Source of the DNA: Campylobacter lari subsp. concheus | Lineage (GTDB): Bacteria; Campylobacterota; Campylobacteria; Campylobacterales; Campylobacteraceae | Assembly (NCBI RefSeq): GCF_008245025.1 | Contig: NZ_CP043426.1 | Coordinates: 1,364,001 to 1,428,000, forward strand | DNA length: 64,000 bases | Direction: 5' to 3' | In this document: in pieces, positions 1 through 12,784 of the stretch | Layout of the letters: each line of letters starts with the position of its first letter | Position numbering within the stretch: position 1 is the first letter of the stretch | Position numbers and translations under genes: made by a program | Notes under the pieces: model-generated | What the model was told of the DNA's origin: nothing | Database searches by the model: none | Seen by the model: only the letters and a program-made list of their open reading frames with translations

Positions 1-258
1 AGAGCTAGTTTTGATTTCATTTATAAAAGTTACACCTGAAAAAGACATATCTAGTGAAATATCTTTTACAAAGATAATATTTTTAATTTTTTTTGATTTT
101 ATATCAAGGCATTTTATGTCTTTTTCTTGTAAAATCTTAATGTCTATAGTTTCTATTTCTGCATTGCCAAATACACTTATTCTATCTTTTCCTATTGATT
201 TTTGAGCATTTTTTGCCAAAATTCCATATTGTGCTAATGTTTGATCAAATTCGCTCAT
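1..258 (-). CDS. Unknown protein coupled to the type IIG enzyme (partial, 3' end missing)
   Basis: An open frame of 86 codons starts with ATG at 258 and is still open at the window edge. Its start shares one base with the stop of the restriction-modification gene (TAATG), so it is almost certainly translated by coupling and belongs to that operon. The visible residues begin MSEFDQTLAQYG and continue as short alternating hydrophobic and charged segments that look like beta strands. I see no catalytic motif, signal peptide or membrane helix, and I do not recognise the family. Position suggests an accessory protein of the restriction system, but this rests on position alone. Confidence 0.6.
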   Translation of the reverse strand, partial: MSEFDQTLAQYGILAKNAQKSIGKDRISVFGNAEIETIDIKILQEKDIKCLDIKSKKIKNIIFVKDISLDMSFSGVTFINEIKTSS

Positions 259-3200
259 TACTTACCCTCAATGATTTTTATTTCTTCTTCGTTTAGGTTG
301 TAAAGTTTGTAAATGATAGAGTTTATTTTGTCTTCTTGGGTTTTGGTGTTTGCGTTTTTGTCTTGTTCTTTTAAATTTAAAATCTCATCAACTAAGCTTA
401 TAAGCTCGTTTGCTAATTTTTCATTTTTAGAATTTATCTTTGGCAATGGTAAATTTTCTAAGGCATGTTTATTGTATTGATAACCTTTTATTCCTAGTTT
501 ACAACCTTGAGAAAAATTTTTATAATAATATGTAATTAAATTTGATGATAATAGTCCTAATAAATATTTCAAATTTTCACAGACTATAAAAAAAGCTGTT
601 TTTTCTAAGAAAATTCCTTTATTATCATAGACAAAATATGCCCCTTGAGTTGTTTCAGGATACACTATCTTTTCTTTTTCAAATTCCTCCAAATAAGCAC
701 AATTTCTAAGGTTATAAGGTGTTTTTCCTTTGTCAGTTCTTTTTTCTAAAGTTTTATAATACGGCTTTAAATGCTGTTTTAAGCTAGGGTACTCATCTAT
801 GTTTATCGCTTCCACCTTTTCTCCGCTTTTGCTTTTATAGCCATTGTGAGTGTTGATCACCCAAAGCCCCGCCCACTCATAACTATATCTTTTTATATCT
901 CTACCGCGTAGCATTTTACGTATGAGTTTGGCGGTGCGTTCTTTTTCGGCTTCATCTTTGCATTTAGCTAGAATTTCATCTCTTTTTTCAGTAGTGATGA
1001 TAAAGGCTTCATTATAGCCCGTTTTTATGCCATAGTTTATATTAAGCCTATGCCAGTCTTTAAGTGGGGTGCCGTGCTTTTCTATCTTTGCTTTTAGTGC
1101 GTTTGTATTTTCATCGTTAAAAGTAAAGCTTTCTTTGCTTAAAAAATTTTGTGCGATTTTGTTAAAATTTAAAATGCTTTCTATGTTAAAGTCATTTTCT
1201 TTTAAAAGCTCGGTGTTTGGGGCTAAGTACTTAAAGCTATTATCTTTAGTTTTTGCTTTTTCAAAGCTTAGTATAGAAGTATCCACCGTAGCGCTTTCAA
1301 AAACTTTTATACCATTTAGATCGATGTATTCTAAAAGTGTGGTATTTTTAAGCAAAAATTCACGCAAAGGCTCTCCATAACCTGCTCTTGTGTATTTGTT
1401 TGAAGTGATGAAAGACAAAACACCATTTTGTTTTAGCACATTAAACCCAAGCTCATAAAAGTAGGTATAAATGTCGCTTGTGCCTTTATATACTTTATAG
1501 TTTTTAGCTAAATTTGGCTTTAGTTCTTTGATGTCTTCTTGTCTGATGTAAGGTGGGTTACCGATGATGAGATCAAATCCTTGAAAACTCCCGCCCTCAT
1601 CAAGCACTTCGCTAAATTCAAAACGCCATTCAAAAGGATTTGCACTTTCTAAGTCAAATATACTCTCATAAAGCTTTTTAAGCTTTTTAAATTCTTTCTT
1701 AGCTGCACTTTCATCAAAGTCAAATTCAAACATATTTTTAGAAAAAAATGCTCTAAAATTCTCATCTTTTTCATCTTGCGCTAAAAAATCGCCGTATTTT
1801 TTAGAGTATTCATTAGCCCCGTTAGTAAGTTGCTTGATCTCTTTGGCAAATTTGTCTTTTAAGCAGAAATTTTTAAAAGATTCTTTGAGGTTTTTGATCT
1901 CTTTTGCGATGAGAGTTTTGTCGGTGTAAAAGCCTTCTTTGTAGTCTTTGACTATGCGTTTGTATTTATCCATGCGTTCTTTGATGTTTGGGTAGTGAGA
2001 AAGGCTTTTGTGAATTTCAAAATAACTTATAAGCGAATTCCCGCATTTTATGTTGATGTCGATGTTTGGCAAGGTTTTAAGATCATGATAGTTTGTATCA
2101 TCAAAACTTTCATAAAAGCTGTGTTTTAAAAGCTCTATCCAAAGCCTTAGTTTAGTGATCTCACATGAGTTTGGGTTGATATCTACTCCAAAAAGGTTGT
2201 TTTCTATGATGTCTTTTTTACGCTCGAAAAGTTCTTTTTGACAAAGGTGGGTTTTGTCTTTGTCAAAATCAGGGCGTTTATACTCTAAAAACTGGCCTTT
2301 GTGATTTTGCACTAAAATTTCATCATTTTGCACGCTTAGGTAAAAGTCCTCTTCAAACAAACCAAGCTCATAATGCACCATAAGCATGGCATTTAAAGCT
2401 GAAACTAAAAAATGCCCACTTCCCACCGCAGGATCGCAAATGCGTATGGAATTTAGCAAGGCTAGTTTTTGTTCTTGAGGGATTTTTTCTTGGCGTAGCT
2501 GGATTCTTAGCTCGCTTAGCTTGGTGGCATTTAGCTTAAAAGTATGGTTAAACTTATCAAGCACAACTTTTTCTATACTGACTTTACACATATATGAAGT
2601 GATAAAACTTGGAGTATAAAAACTACCTTCTTTGTAGCCATTTAGCTTTTCAAAGACATTTCCCAAAACGCTTGAGTTGATGAGTTCTTTTTGTTTGATG
2701 AGTTCTTCGCTTTGTTCATCTGCTCCAAAATCAAAGCTGTCTAAAAACTCAAACAAATACTTAAGCAAACCTACTTTGCCCTTTTTGCTTTTACCTTTGT
2801 CATCTTTTAACTGCGTGTGCGGGTGATACTCTAGCAAAGCGTCATTTTCTAAAGTAGCGATTTCTAATGTGGTTTTTTCGATGGCTTGTTTTTCAAAAAG
2901 CGATGAATTTAAATAAGGCAAATAGCTAAATTTACTCTGCGCTCTTGTGTGCTTTTCTTTAGCTAAGATATCAAAGAAAAGGTGTGAAAGGGTAGTAAAA
3001 TTTGGAATTTTTTCATAGTTTAGAAATTTAAGGGTTTTATCATCGTTAAATCTAACCAAATTAGACTCTATAAGCTTTAAAAATAAAATGCGATTTAACC
3101 AAAGTATGATGAATTTTAACACCTCTTCAAAATCATGCTTTGGGAGTTTGCTCGCTATGAGATGATAAAGCGTGCCTTGAGCTTGTTTGCTTTGCTCACT

Positions 3201-4013
3201 TTGTGTGATGATGAATTTAGAAAGCTGTTTGCTCTCGCTTAAACCTAAGATGTATAAAAGCTCTTTATAAAATGCGTTGTTTAGTGAGTTTGCGTCATTT
3301 GGACTAAATTCATTTAGCAAAAAGTCTCTATGAAAGGTTTTAAAAATGCTTGCTAGGTTTTTGAAATTTGACTTTTGCTTGTCTTTTAAAAATGCCAAGT
3401 CGATGAAAAAGCCTTTTAAGCTTTCTTTGGAATTTTCTATGAGTTTGCTTGCTTCTTTATAAAATTCATCGGTGTTGCCTTTAAAAAGTGAATTTGGGCT
3501 TTGAAATTCTTCAAAAAGTTTTTTAAAGCTTGTGTTTTTATAAAAAAGCTCTTCAAACTCACTAGCTTTGAAAATGTAAAATTTATAAAAGTCTGTGATG
3601 ATGATAAATTTCAAACTAAAGCTATGTTCTCTATTTCTAAAATAATACAAAATAGCCTCATGCAAGGCTTTAGAATTTGGCTTTTCGTGGGTGATGAATT
3701 CTTTTGAGTTGGGCTTTTTAGCTTCGATGAGAACTTCTAAGTCTTTACTAAGCTCATCTTTAGCGATGGCCAAATCAATCTCGCTTTTGCCTTTTTGTTT
3801 GGTTTTGATGTGGGTTTTGAAATTTAGCATGGTTAAAAATGGACTAAGTGCGTTAGCTACAAGATAGTCTTCATTTTCACTTTGTGAGCTTTCAAGCCTT
3901 TCTATATACTGCGTTAAAGCCTTGCAAAAAGTGTCAAATTCATTTTGTGTGATTTGCTTTTTGCGGTAGTAAGGGTTGAAAAAATCTTTTTCATTTAACA
4001 AAGTAAAGTACAT
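258..4013 (-). CDS. Type IIG restriction-modification enzyme (fused endonuclease and adenine methyltransferase)
   Basis: This 1251-residue protein combines DNA cleavage, adenine methylation and target recognition in one chain, as in the Eco57I-like type IIG family. The N-terminus carries a PD-(D/E)xK-type nuclease signature, with D80 followed by E97-A-K99. The methyltransferase core has the SAM-binding motif DPAVGSGHF near residue 528 and the catalytic NPPY motif near residue 817. This is the order of a gamma-class N6-adenine methyltransferase. The C-terminal part after about residue 1000 is the likely target-recognition region. The length is normal for the family and the frame is intact, so the enzyme is probably active. 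It lies downstream of the rRNA operon on the same strand, a position where I recall a similar enzyme in C. jejuni. Recognition sequence cannot be read from the DNA. Confidence 0.93.
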   Translation of the reverse strand: MYFTLLNEKDFFNPYYRKKQITQNEFDTFCKALTQYIERLESSQSENEDYLVANALSPFLTMLNFKTHIKTKQKGKSEIDLAIAKDELSKDLEVLIEAKKPNSKEFITHEKPNSKALHEAILYYFRNREHSFSLKFIIITDFYKFYIFKASEFEELFYKNTSFKKLFEEFQSPNSLFKGNTDEFYKEASKLIENSKESLKGFFIDLAFLKDKQKSNFKNLASIFKTFHRDFLLNEFSPNDANSLNNAFYKELLYILGLSESKQLSKFIITQSEQSKQAQGTLYHLIASKLPKHDFEEVLKFIILWLNRILFLKLIESNLVRFNDDKTLKFLNYEKIPNFTTLSHLFFDILAKEKHTRAQSKFSYLPYLNSSLFEKQAIEKTTLEIATLENDALLEYHPHTQLKDDKGKSKKGKVGLLKYLFEFLDSFDFGADEQSEELIKQKELINSSVLGNVFEKLNGYKEGSFYTPSFITSYMCKVSIEKVVLDKFNHTFKLNATKLSELRIQLRQEKIPQEQKLALLNSIRICDPAVGSGHFLVSALNAMLMVHYELGLFEEDFYLSVQNDEILVQNHKGQFLEYKRPDFDKDKTHLCQKELFERKKDIIENNLFGVDINPNSCEITKLRLWIELLKHSFYESFDDTNYHDLKTLPNIDINIKCGNSLISYFEIHKSLSHYPNIKERMDKYKRIVKDYKEGFYTDKTLIAKEIKNLKESFKNFCLKDKFAKEIKQLTNGANEYSKKYGDFLAQDEKDENFRAFFSKNMFEFDFDESAAKKEFKKLKKLYESIFDLESANPFEWRFEFSEVLDEGGSFQGFDLIIGNPPYIRQEDIKELKPNLAKNYKVYKGTSDIYTYFYELGFNVLKQNGVLSFITSNKYTRAGYGEPLREFLLKNTTLLEYIDLNGIKVFESATVDTSILSFEKAKTKDNSFKYLAPNTELLKENDFNIESILNFNKIAQNFLSKESFTFNDENTNALKAKIEKHGTPLKDWHRLNINYGIKTGYNEAFIITTEKRDEILAKCKDEAEKERTAKLIRKMLRGRDIKRYSYEWAGLWVINTHNGYKSKSGEKVEAINIDEYPSLKQHLKPYYKTLEKRTDKGKTPYNLRNCAYLEEFEKEKIVYPETTQGAYFVYDNKGIFLEKTAFFIVCENLKYLLGLLSSNLITYYYKNFSQGCKLGIKGYQYNKHALENLPLPKINSKNEKLANELISLVDEILNLKEQDKNANTKTQEDKINSIIYKLYNLNEEEIKIIEGK

Positions 4014-4363
4014 TTTTAACCTTTATAAAGAATATTTTATATTTTACTAAAATTTACTTTAAAGGATTAAGAAAAAAATAGTTGAATAATTATAATTTAT
4101 ACTATTTCAACACTACAATCATACATATCTTAAATATAGCCACAACCAACCCACCAAATAAGCCATTAAAACAATTCAATAACCAGCAACACAAAAAAAC
4201 CATAACAAACAGCTAAAACAACCAAATATTTAATTCTTGATAAATATTTTATCTAACCATATGCTAACATAAATACAACTACCCAACCACCCAAAAACCA
4301 AAAGTTAAGTCATTAAAACCCATAAAAATAAAAAAACTATAAATAATTAAGAGCGATAAGAAA
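4014..4363. other. AT-rich spacer upstream of the type IIG gene
   Basis: No convincing gene is present between the type IIG start and the 9-bp repeat array. A TATAAT hexamer on the minus strand at 4089-4094 would be a reasonable -10 element for the type IIG gene, giving an untranslated leader of roughly 70 bases. The stretch around 4140-4320 is rich in CAA and CCA words on the plus strand but has no start codon with a ribosome binding site. Confidence 0.4.
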
Positions 4364-4516
4364 GAAATATAAGAAATATAAGAAATATAAGAAATATAAG
4401 AAATATAAGAAATATAAGAAATATAAGAAATATAAGAAATATAAGAAATATAAGAAATATAAGAAATATAAGAAATATAAGAAATATAAGAAATATAAGA
4501 AATATAAGAAATATAA
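4364..4516. repeat. Tandem array: 17 perfect copies of a 9-bp unit
   Basis: The unit GAAATATAA is repeated 17 times without a single mismatch over 153 bp, with a partial unit just before it. The unit length is a multiple of three, so all three minus-strand frames stay open (repeating Leu-Tyr-Phe, Tyr-Ile-Ser or Ile-Phe-Leu). This creates two artificial open frames that I do not accept as genes. The array sits about 80 bp downstream of the 5S rRNA gene. Perfect identity suggests recent expansion by strand slippage, so copy number probably varies between isolates. Confidence 0.95.
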
Positions 4517-4595
4517 TCTAAAACCATAAAAATTTAAAAATAAAAAAATATGAATTAAATTATATATAAAGTAAGAATAATAAGTAGAATTAACA

Positions 4596-4712
4596 AGTCC
4601 GCAATGAGCTACTTTCCCCCTGCCAGTAAGGCGTAGTATCATCACCCACGATGTGCTTAGCTTCTTGGTTCGGGATGGAGCAAGGCGTCTCCACATCTGT
4701 ATAATCACGGAC
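4596..4712 (-). rRNA. rrf: 5S ribosomal RNA
   Basis: The minus strand reads from TCCGTGATTATACAG through CCGAACCAAGAAGC to GGCAGGGGGAAAGTAG, a typical epsilon-proteobacterial 5S RNA of about 117 nt. It is the last gene of the rRNA operon, about 250 bp after the 23S gene. The ends are estimated to within a few bases from the terminal helix. Confidence 0.93.
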
Positions 4713-4940
4713 ATTGTTATTTAAATATTCTATTTAATATAGCATAATAAAAACTAGATTTAAAATCATTTTTAGCTTTCATCTTATTCTTATATTTAGA
4801 TATTTTACTAAACTAATCACTTTATTGTTTTAGAATACTTAAAAAACAATGTTAAGAGCAAGTTCTAATATAAACTTTACTTGTAAGATTTTATAAGCTA
4901 ATATAGTTTTCATATAAAAACGTTCAAAGCTTTATTAAAA

Positions 4941-4961
4941 ACCTTAACAAGGAAGTGATGC
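4941..4961 (-). other. Distal arm of the 23S pre-rRNA processing stem
   Basis: TTAACAAGGAAGTGATGC at 4944-4961 is the exact reverse complement of 7893-7910 on the other side of the 23S gene, and the pairing continues for about seven further bases with one mismatch or wobble. Such a long helix flanking 23S RNA is the known RNase III processing site of bacterial pre-rRNA. An rnc gene is present in this window at 33546-34214. Confidence 0.85.
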
Positions 4962-4963
4962 TT

Positions 4964-7877
<2,914 letters not shown>

Positions 7878-8328
7878 AATTCATTCTAAAACGCATCACT
7901 TCCTTGTTAAAGTTTTTATGATAAGACTTTGCTATCTTAAGACGGAAAGCATTTAAACACTTAATAAAACTAAACAAATTAGTCTCACTAAGCTGTGAGT
8001 TTAAAACTTGTCTTTAACTAAAAGCTAAAGAAAAGATAGTTAGGTTTTATCCTTTAACAAGTCCTGTAAAATTGTTTTTATTAAAACTTGCTTGTGACTC
8101 TTAACAATGATAATTCAAATAACATTAAATAACTAATCTAATATATAAAATATTCTATTATTTATTTAGCTTAGGTCTTAAAACCTAAAGGAAGTATATA
8201 TAAAGAGTTTAAATAATTTAAAAACATAAACAATAAAGTATTTTACTTTAATTGCTGCTTTATTATTAGTTATATACTTGCTTTAAGTTTTAAAACTTTA
8301 TTATATAATTGATAAACAAATCTTTTTA
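7878..8328 (-). other. 23S to tRNA-Ile internal transcribed spacer
   Basis: About 450 bp of AT-rich transcribed spacer. It contains the proximal arm of the 23S processing stem (7893-7917) and no open frame that looks coding. I see no additional tRNA or regulatory element. Confidence 0.7.
7893..7917 (-). other. Proximal arm of the 23S pre-rRNA processing stem
   Basis: GCATCACTTCCTTGTTAA at 7893-7910 pairs perfectly with 4944-4961, and the run of T that follows extends the helix with the A-rich sequence at 4937-4943. Together they enclose the 23S gene for RNase III cleavage. Confidence 0.85.
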
Positions 8329-8405
8329 TGGTGGGCCTAACAAGACTTGAACTTGTGACCTCACCCTTATCAGGGGTGCACTCTAACCAGCTGAGCTATA
8401 GGCCC
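8329..8405 (-). tRNA. ileT: tRNA-Ile (anticodon GAT)
   Basis: The minus strand gives a 77-nt cloverleaf beginning GGGCCTATAGCTCAGC, with anticodon loop CTGATAA (GAT), a GTTCAAGTC T-loop and an encoded CCA end. It lies in the 16S-23S spacer, the usual place for this gene. Confidence 0.98.
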
Positions 8406-8413
8406 TTAATAAA

Positions 8414-8489
8414 TGGTGGAGAATAGCGGGATCGAACCGCTGACCTCCTGCGTGCAAAGCAGGCGCTCTCCCAGCTGAGCTAATTCCCC
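8414..8489 (-). tRNA. alaT: tRNA-Ala (anticodon TGC)
   Basis: The minus strand gives a 76-nt cloverleaf beginning GGGGAATTAGCTCAGC, with anticodon loop TTTGCAC (TGC) and an encoded CCA. It is eight bases upstream of tRNA-Ile in the transcription direction, giving the order 16S-Ala-Ile-23S. Confidence 0.98.
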
Positions 8490-8504
8490 AAAATTAGCTT
8501 TTCA

Positions 8505-8537
8505 TCAATCTTTGAAATCTAAACAAGGATGATTGAG
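8505..8537 (-). other. Distal arm of the 16S pre-rRNA processing stem
   Basis: TCAATCTTTGAAATCTAAA at 8505-8523 is the exact complement of 10191-10209 upstream of the 16S gene. The distal GATTGAG at 8531-8537 pairs with 10175-10181. The two arms enclose the 16S gene and form its expected RNase III substrate. Confidence 0.85.
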
Positions 8538-8583
8538 TCTATATGTGAACTGATAGTTGTGAGACTTATCAGTTTGTACTCTA

Positions 8584-10097
<1,514 letters not shown>

Positions 10098-10174
10098 AAA
10101 AATAATTGGAAAAGTTTAATCTTTTTCTTCAAAGAAAAAGTTGATTGTTAAGATTTAAAAATAAATCTTTCTGG

Positions 10175-10209
10175 CTCAATCGATCACTTATTTAGATTTC
10201 AAAGATTGA
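10175..10209 (-). other. Proximal arm of the 16S pre-rRNA processing stem
   Basis: This segment pairs with 8505-8537 with 19 consecutive matches plus a further 7-bp block, enclosing the 16S gene. A boxA-like GTTCTTTAA, which in other bacteria recruits Nus antitermination factors, lies on the minus strand at 10240-10248 in the same leader; that element is less certain. Confidence 0.8.
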
Positions 10210-10315
10210 CTATAAGATTTGATTAACAATATTAATAATTTAAAGAACAAATACTAAAAAATTAAGACAAAAAGTCTTATCTTTTTAAAACCCTTTCGTT
10301 TAAAAAGGAAATGAA

Positions 10316-10321
10316 ATTATA
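10316..10321 (-). promoter_or_regulatory. rRNA operon promoter (-10 element)
   Basis: The minus strand carries TTGCTATAATTTC, an extended -10 element (TGnTATAAT). It gives a leader of a little over 200 nt before 16S. Downstream in the leader, a short stem (10263-10268 with 10274-10279) followed by a T-run resembles a weak attenuator. Campylobacter housekeeping promoters usually lack a clear -35 box, which fits here. Confidence 0.55.
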
Positions 10322-10528
10322 GCAATAAAAGCTTAAAGTTTTATTAAATATATTATAGATGCGGAGGAATTATTTTAGGGGAGATAGTGGAAGGAATATA
10401 GAATAATAAAACATGAGATGTAAGAGGATAAAAAACTCCAAGATTTTAGTAAGGCTTTTAAATATTTTACATAAAACATATTTAATTATAAAGTTAAAAC
10501 GCTTGTTTTTCCAAAATAATATATGATT

Positions 10529-10612
10529 TTAACCAAATAATTCCATAGCGTCTTTGTATGCACTAACTAACGAAGCTAAAGCAACAAAACCACCGATAAT
10601 TAAAAAAATCAT
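10529..10612 (-). CDS. 27-residue hydrophobic peptide, possibly the detached C-terminal anchor of the upstream pseudogene
   Basis: A short frame starts with ATG at 10612 and encodes one hydrophobic helix (IFLIIGGFVALASLVSAYK) with a small polar tail. The ATG overlaps the TGA of the decayed frame upstream (ATGA), and a run of seven A lies just before the junction. One insertion or deletion in that run would fuse the two frames, so I favour a lost tail-anchor over an independent peptide. Confidence 0.35.
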   Translation of the reverse strand: MIFLIIGGFVALASLVSAYKDAMELFG

Positions 10613-11392
10613 TTCGATTTTTTTCTTTTATTCTCTTTTATTTTTTCCTTTTTATATTCTTCTTGATTTTGTTCAATATGCAAAATATCAACAAGATTTT
10701 TATCTGGATTTTAAGCTCTTGATGTTGTTCTAAAATATCGTAATATTGAAATATAATTTTCCATATTGCATGTTATTGTTGGTAGCTATAGTGCACTGGA
10801 TTACTAAAAGATACTTTAGATTAAAAACATAAAAATCTTTTTTAATATCAATAACATCATGATAATTTTCTTTATCTATAATACTTGAAGTTAAATTCAA
10901 ATAATACTCCATTTTCTCACGATAAACCAAAGAAAGCGCAAACATAGTTATTGTATCATTAAATTTACTTTCATAATTATTAAATCTAACCTGAAATAAA
11001 AAGCCTTTTTCTGAAAACACAACTTTAATATCTGGATTATCATAACAATTTGATTTATCTATTTTTAATGTAGAACTGCCTCTTAATAGTTACGATATTT
11101 TACCATCATTCATATTTTCATCAGTATATACAACTATATGATCTATTACACCTTTTTTAAATTGACAATACTCTTGACTTACCGAGACTCCATCTTTTAT
11201 ACATAGTAATACATATATCAAAAATTTTATATATTAATATTGTATTTTCGGCATACTTTTGATCTTCTATATTGGTGTAAATTTCTAAATTTTTAGCCAA
11301 AAAAGTATGAAAAAATCTTTTGTTCTCATATCTTCTTTAAATTTATCCTTGCAAAAATTTTCAATAATTTTAACTTGATACATATTTACCAT
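10609..11392 (-). pseudogene. Decayed gene of unknown function between the rRNA operon and the tRNA cluster
   Basis: Reading leftward from ATG at 11392 (MVNMYQVKIIENFCKDKF...), the coding signal jumps frames repeatedly. There is a shift near 11300, another near 11210, an in-frame TAA near 11085, then an intact 96-codon stretch (11020-10730), and further shifts near 10735 and 10690 before a Lys/Glu-rich tail. Conceptually joined, the product would be about 240-260 residues with a charged C-terminal segment and possibly the hydrophobic anchor at 10529-10612. I do not recognise the family. The codon pattern outside the lesions still looks Campylobacter-like, so decay is probably recent. Confidence 0.65.
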
Positions 11393-11493
11393 AGCATCTT
11401 CCTAATTTTGCAATATTATAAATTTAACTTATTGTTATAAATACGATTAAGATGAATTGTGAAACTTAAATACTTAAAAGAATTATAAATTAG

Positions 11494-11578
11494 TGGTGCG
11501 GATGAAAGGACTTGAACCTTCACGCATTGCTGCACCAGATCCTAAGTCTGGCGTGTCTGCCAATTTCACCACATCCGC
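11494..11578 (-). tRNA. tRNA-Leu (anticodon TAG)
   Basis: An 85-nt class II tRNA starting GCGGATGTGGTGAAATTGGC, with anticodon loop CTTAGGA (TAG), a long variable arm typical of leucine tRNAs, and an encoded CCA. It is the last of five tandem minus-strand tRNAs. Confidence 0.96.
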
Positions 11579-11583
11579 AAAAG

Positions 11584-11660
11584 TGGTACGCTCAAGAGGA
11601 TTCGAACCTCTGACCTACGGCTTAGAAGGCCGTTGCTCTATCCAGCTGAGCTATGAGCGC
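11584..11660 (-). tRNA. tRNA-Arg (anticodon TCT)
   Basis: A 77-nt cloverleaf starting GCGCTCATAGCTCAGC, with anticodon loop CTTCTAA (TCT, reads AGA/AGG) and an encoded CCA. AGA is the dominant Arg codon in this AT-rich genome, so this is probably the major Arg tRNA. Confidence 0.96.
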
Positions 11661-11687
11661 ATAAAAATAAAAGTAACAATAGGCTTA

Positions 11688-11764
11688 TGGTGCGCCCGAT
11701 AGGAATCGAACCCATAACCTACAGATCCGAAGTCTGTCGCTCTATCCAGTTGAGCTACGAGCGC
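11688..11764 (-). tRNA. tRNA-Arg (anticodon TCG)
   Basis: A 77-nt cloverleaf starting GCGCTCGTAGCTCAAC, with anticodon loop CTTCGGA (TCG, reads CGA). The acceptor stem GCGCTCG pairs with CGGGCGC using one T-G pair, and CCA is encoded. Confidence 0.95.
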
Positions 11765-11767
11765 TGA

Positions 11768-11845
11768 TGGGGTGAGTGATGGGAATCGAACCCACGACCC
11801 TCAGGACCACAATCTGATGCTCTAACCGACTGAGCTACACTCACC
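11768..11845 (-). tRNA. tRNA-His (anticodon GTG)
   Basis: Starts GGTGAGTGTAGCTCAG, with anticodon loop TTGTGGT (GTG). The extra 5' G opposite C73, the identity element of tRNA-His, is included. CCA is encoded. Confidence 0.96.
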
Positions 11846-11856
11846 ATTTATAAAAA

Positions 11857-11934
11857 TGGTCGGGGTGAAAGGATTCGAACCTTCGGCCCCTTGGTCCCAA
11901 ACCAAGTGCGCTAACCAGACTGCGCTACACCCCG
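11857..11934 (-). tRNA. tRNA-Pro (anticodon TGG)
   Basis: A 78-nt cloverleaf starting CGGGGTGTAGCGCAGTC, with anticodon loop TTTGGGA (TGG) and encoded CCA. It is the first gene of the five-tRNA cluster. Confidence 0.96.
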
Positions 11935-11954
11935 ATGTACAAAAATAAAGCGTT

Positions 11955-11960
11955 ATTCTA
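11955..11960 (-). promoter_or_regulatory. Probable -10 element of the Pro-His-Arg-Arg-Leu tRNA cluster
   Basis: The minus strand reads TTTATGTAGAATAACGC, an extended -10 (TGnTAGAAT) about 20 bp before tRNA-Pro. It lies just past the terminator of the terC operon. Confidence 0.5.
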
Positions 11961-11984
11961 CATAAAAAAATATTAAAAGTCAAG

Positions 11985-12021
11985 ATAAAAAAATATTTAG
12001 CATAAAAAATGCTAAATATTT
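11985..12021 (-). terminator. Rho-independent terminator of the terC-tig block
   Basis: AAATATTTAGCAT (11991-12003) pairs perfectly with 12009-12021 across a 5-nt loop. On the minus strand the 13-bp stem is followed by a T-rich run (ATATTTTTTTATC), the classical intrinsic terminator layout. The stem touches the last base of the terC stop codon. Confidence 0.85.
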
Positions 12022-12743
12022 TAAGAATTATTTGTTTGTTTTTTTTGTGAAATGATGTTTAAAATTTCAACTATCAAAGAAAAAGCCATAGCTGTATAAA
12101 TATATACTTTATCTATATGGATATCAAAACTTTCACATACTAAAACAAAGCCTATCATTACTAAAAATGCCAAAGCTAAGATTTTAATACTTGGATATTT
12201 TTCCACAAAATCTGCAATTGGTTTAGAAGCAAAAAGCATAACTAAAACTGCAACAATAACAGCAATAATCATAATCTCTATATCTTGAGCAATGCCCACA
12301 GCAGTAATAACACTATCAAGAGAAAATACTATGTCTATCACGGCTATTTCAGCTACTACAACCCAAAGTTTATTGCTAATTTTTATATTGCTTTGACTTT
12401 CCTCTTGGTGCATTATACTTTCTTTAATTTCCTTAATTGACTTAACTATTAAAAACAACCCTCCAAGTAAAAGCACCAAATCCCTACCTGAAATTTCATT
12501 GCCTAATATGCTAAATAAAGGTGTGACAAGTTTCATCACCCAAAATAAAGACAATAACAATAAAATTCTAGTAATCATCGCAAAAGCAAGACCTAAAATT
12601 CTACCCTTATCTCTATGTTCTGGTGGTAATTTAGAAACTAAAATCGCTAGAAAAATGATATTGTCAATCCCTAACACAATCTCCAAAGCTGTAAGAGTAA
12701 GTAATACCACCCAAGCATCTACACTAAAAATCCATTCAAACAT
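12021..12743 (-). CDS. TerC family integral membrane protein
   Basis: A 240-residue polytopic inner-membrane protein with about seven hydrophobic segments. The family signature is clear: acidic residues inside membrane segments (TALEIVLGIDNIIF near residue 20 and IAVIDIVFSLDSVITAVG near residue 135), the two conserved TerC repeats. TerC/Alx proteins are linked to metal-ion efflux, especially manganese, and in some bacteria to loading exported metalloenzymes; I cannot assign the substrate here. A GGAAAG ribosome binding site precedes the ATG. It is the last gene of the block and is followed directly by a strong terminator. I recall the same terC-purN order in C. jejuni. Confidence 0.9.
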   Translation of the reverse strand: MFEWIFSVDAWVVLLTLTALEIVLGIDNIIFLAILVSKLPPEHRDKGRILGLAFAMITRILLLLSLFWVMKLVTPLFSILGNEISGRDLVLLLGGLFLIVKSIKEIKESIMHQEESQSNIKISNKLWVVVAEIAVIDIVFSLDSVITAVGIAQDIEIMIIAVIVAVLVMLFASKPIADFVEKYPSIKILALAFLVMIGFVLVCESFDIHIDKVYIYTAMAFSLIVEILNIISQKKQTNNS

Positions 12744-12784
12744 TTACTTTCCTTAAACAAAAGCGTAATTATAATGATTAAAAA

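Noticed and set aside
4279-4527. The 9-bp array as a replication or partition iteron
   Set aside because: No replication or partition gene is near, and the unit does not resemble a DnaA box.
4279-4714. Two long minus-strand open frames with repeating Ile-Ser-Tyr or Phe-Leu-Tyr residues
   Set aside because: They exist only because the 9-bp repeat keeps the frame open, and one runs into the 5S rRNA gene. Neither has a credible ribosome binding site.
11493-11702. Plus-strand open frame of 69 codons through the tRNA cluster
   Set aside because: It is antisense to tRNA-Leu and two tRNA-Arg genes and has no coding support.
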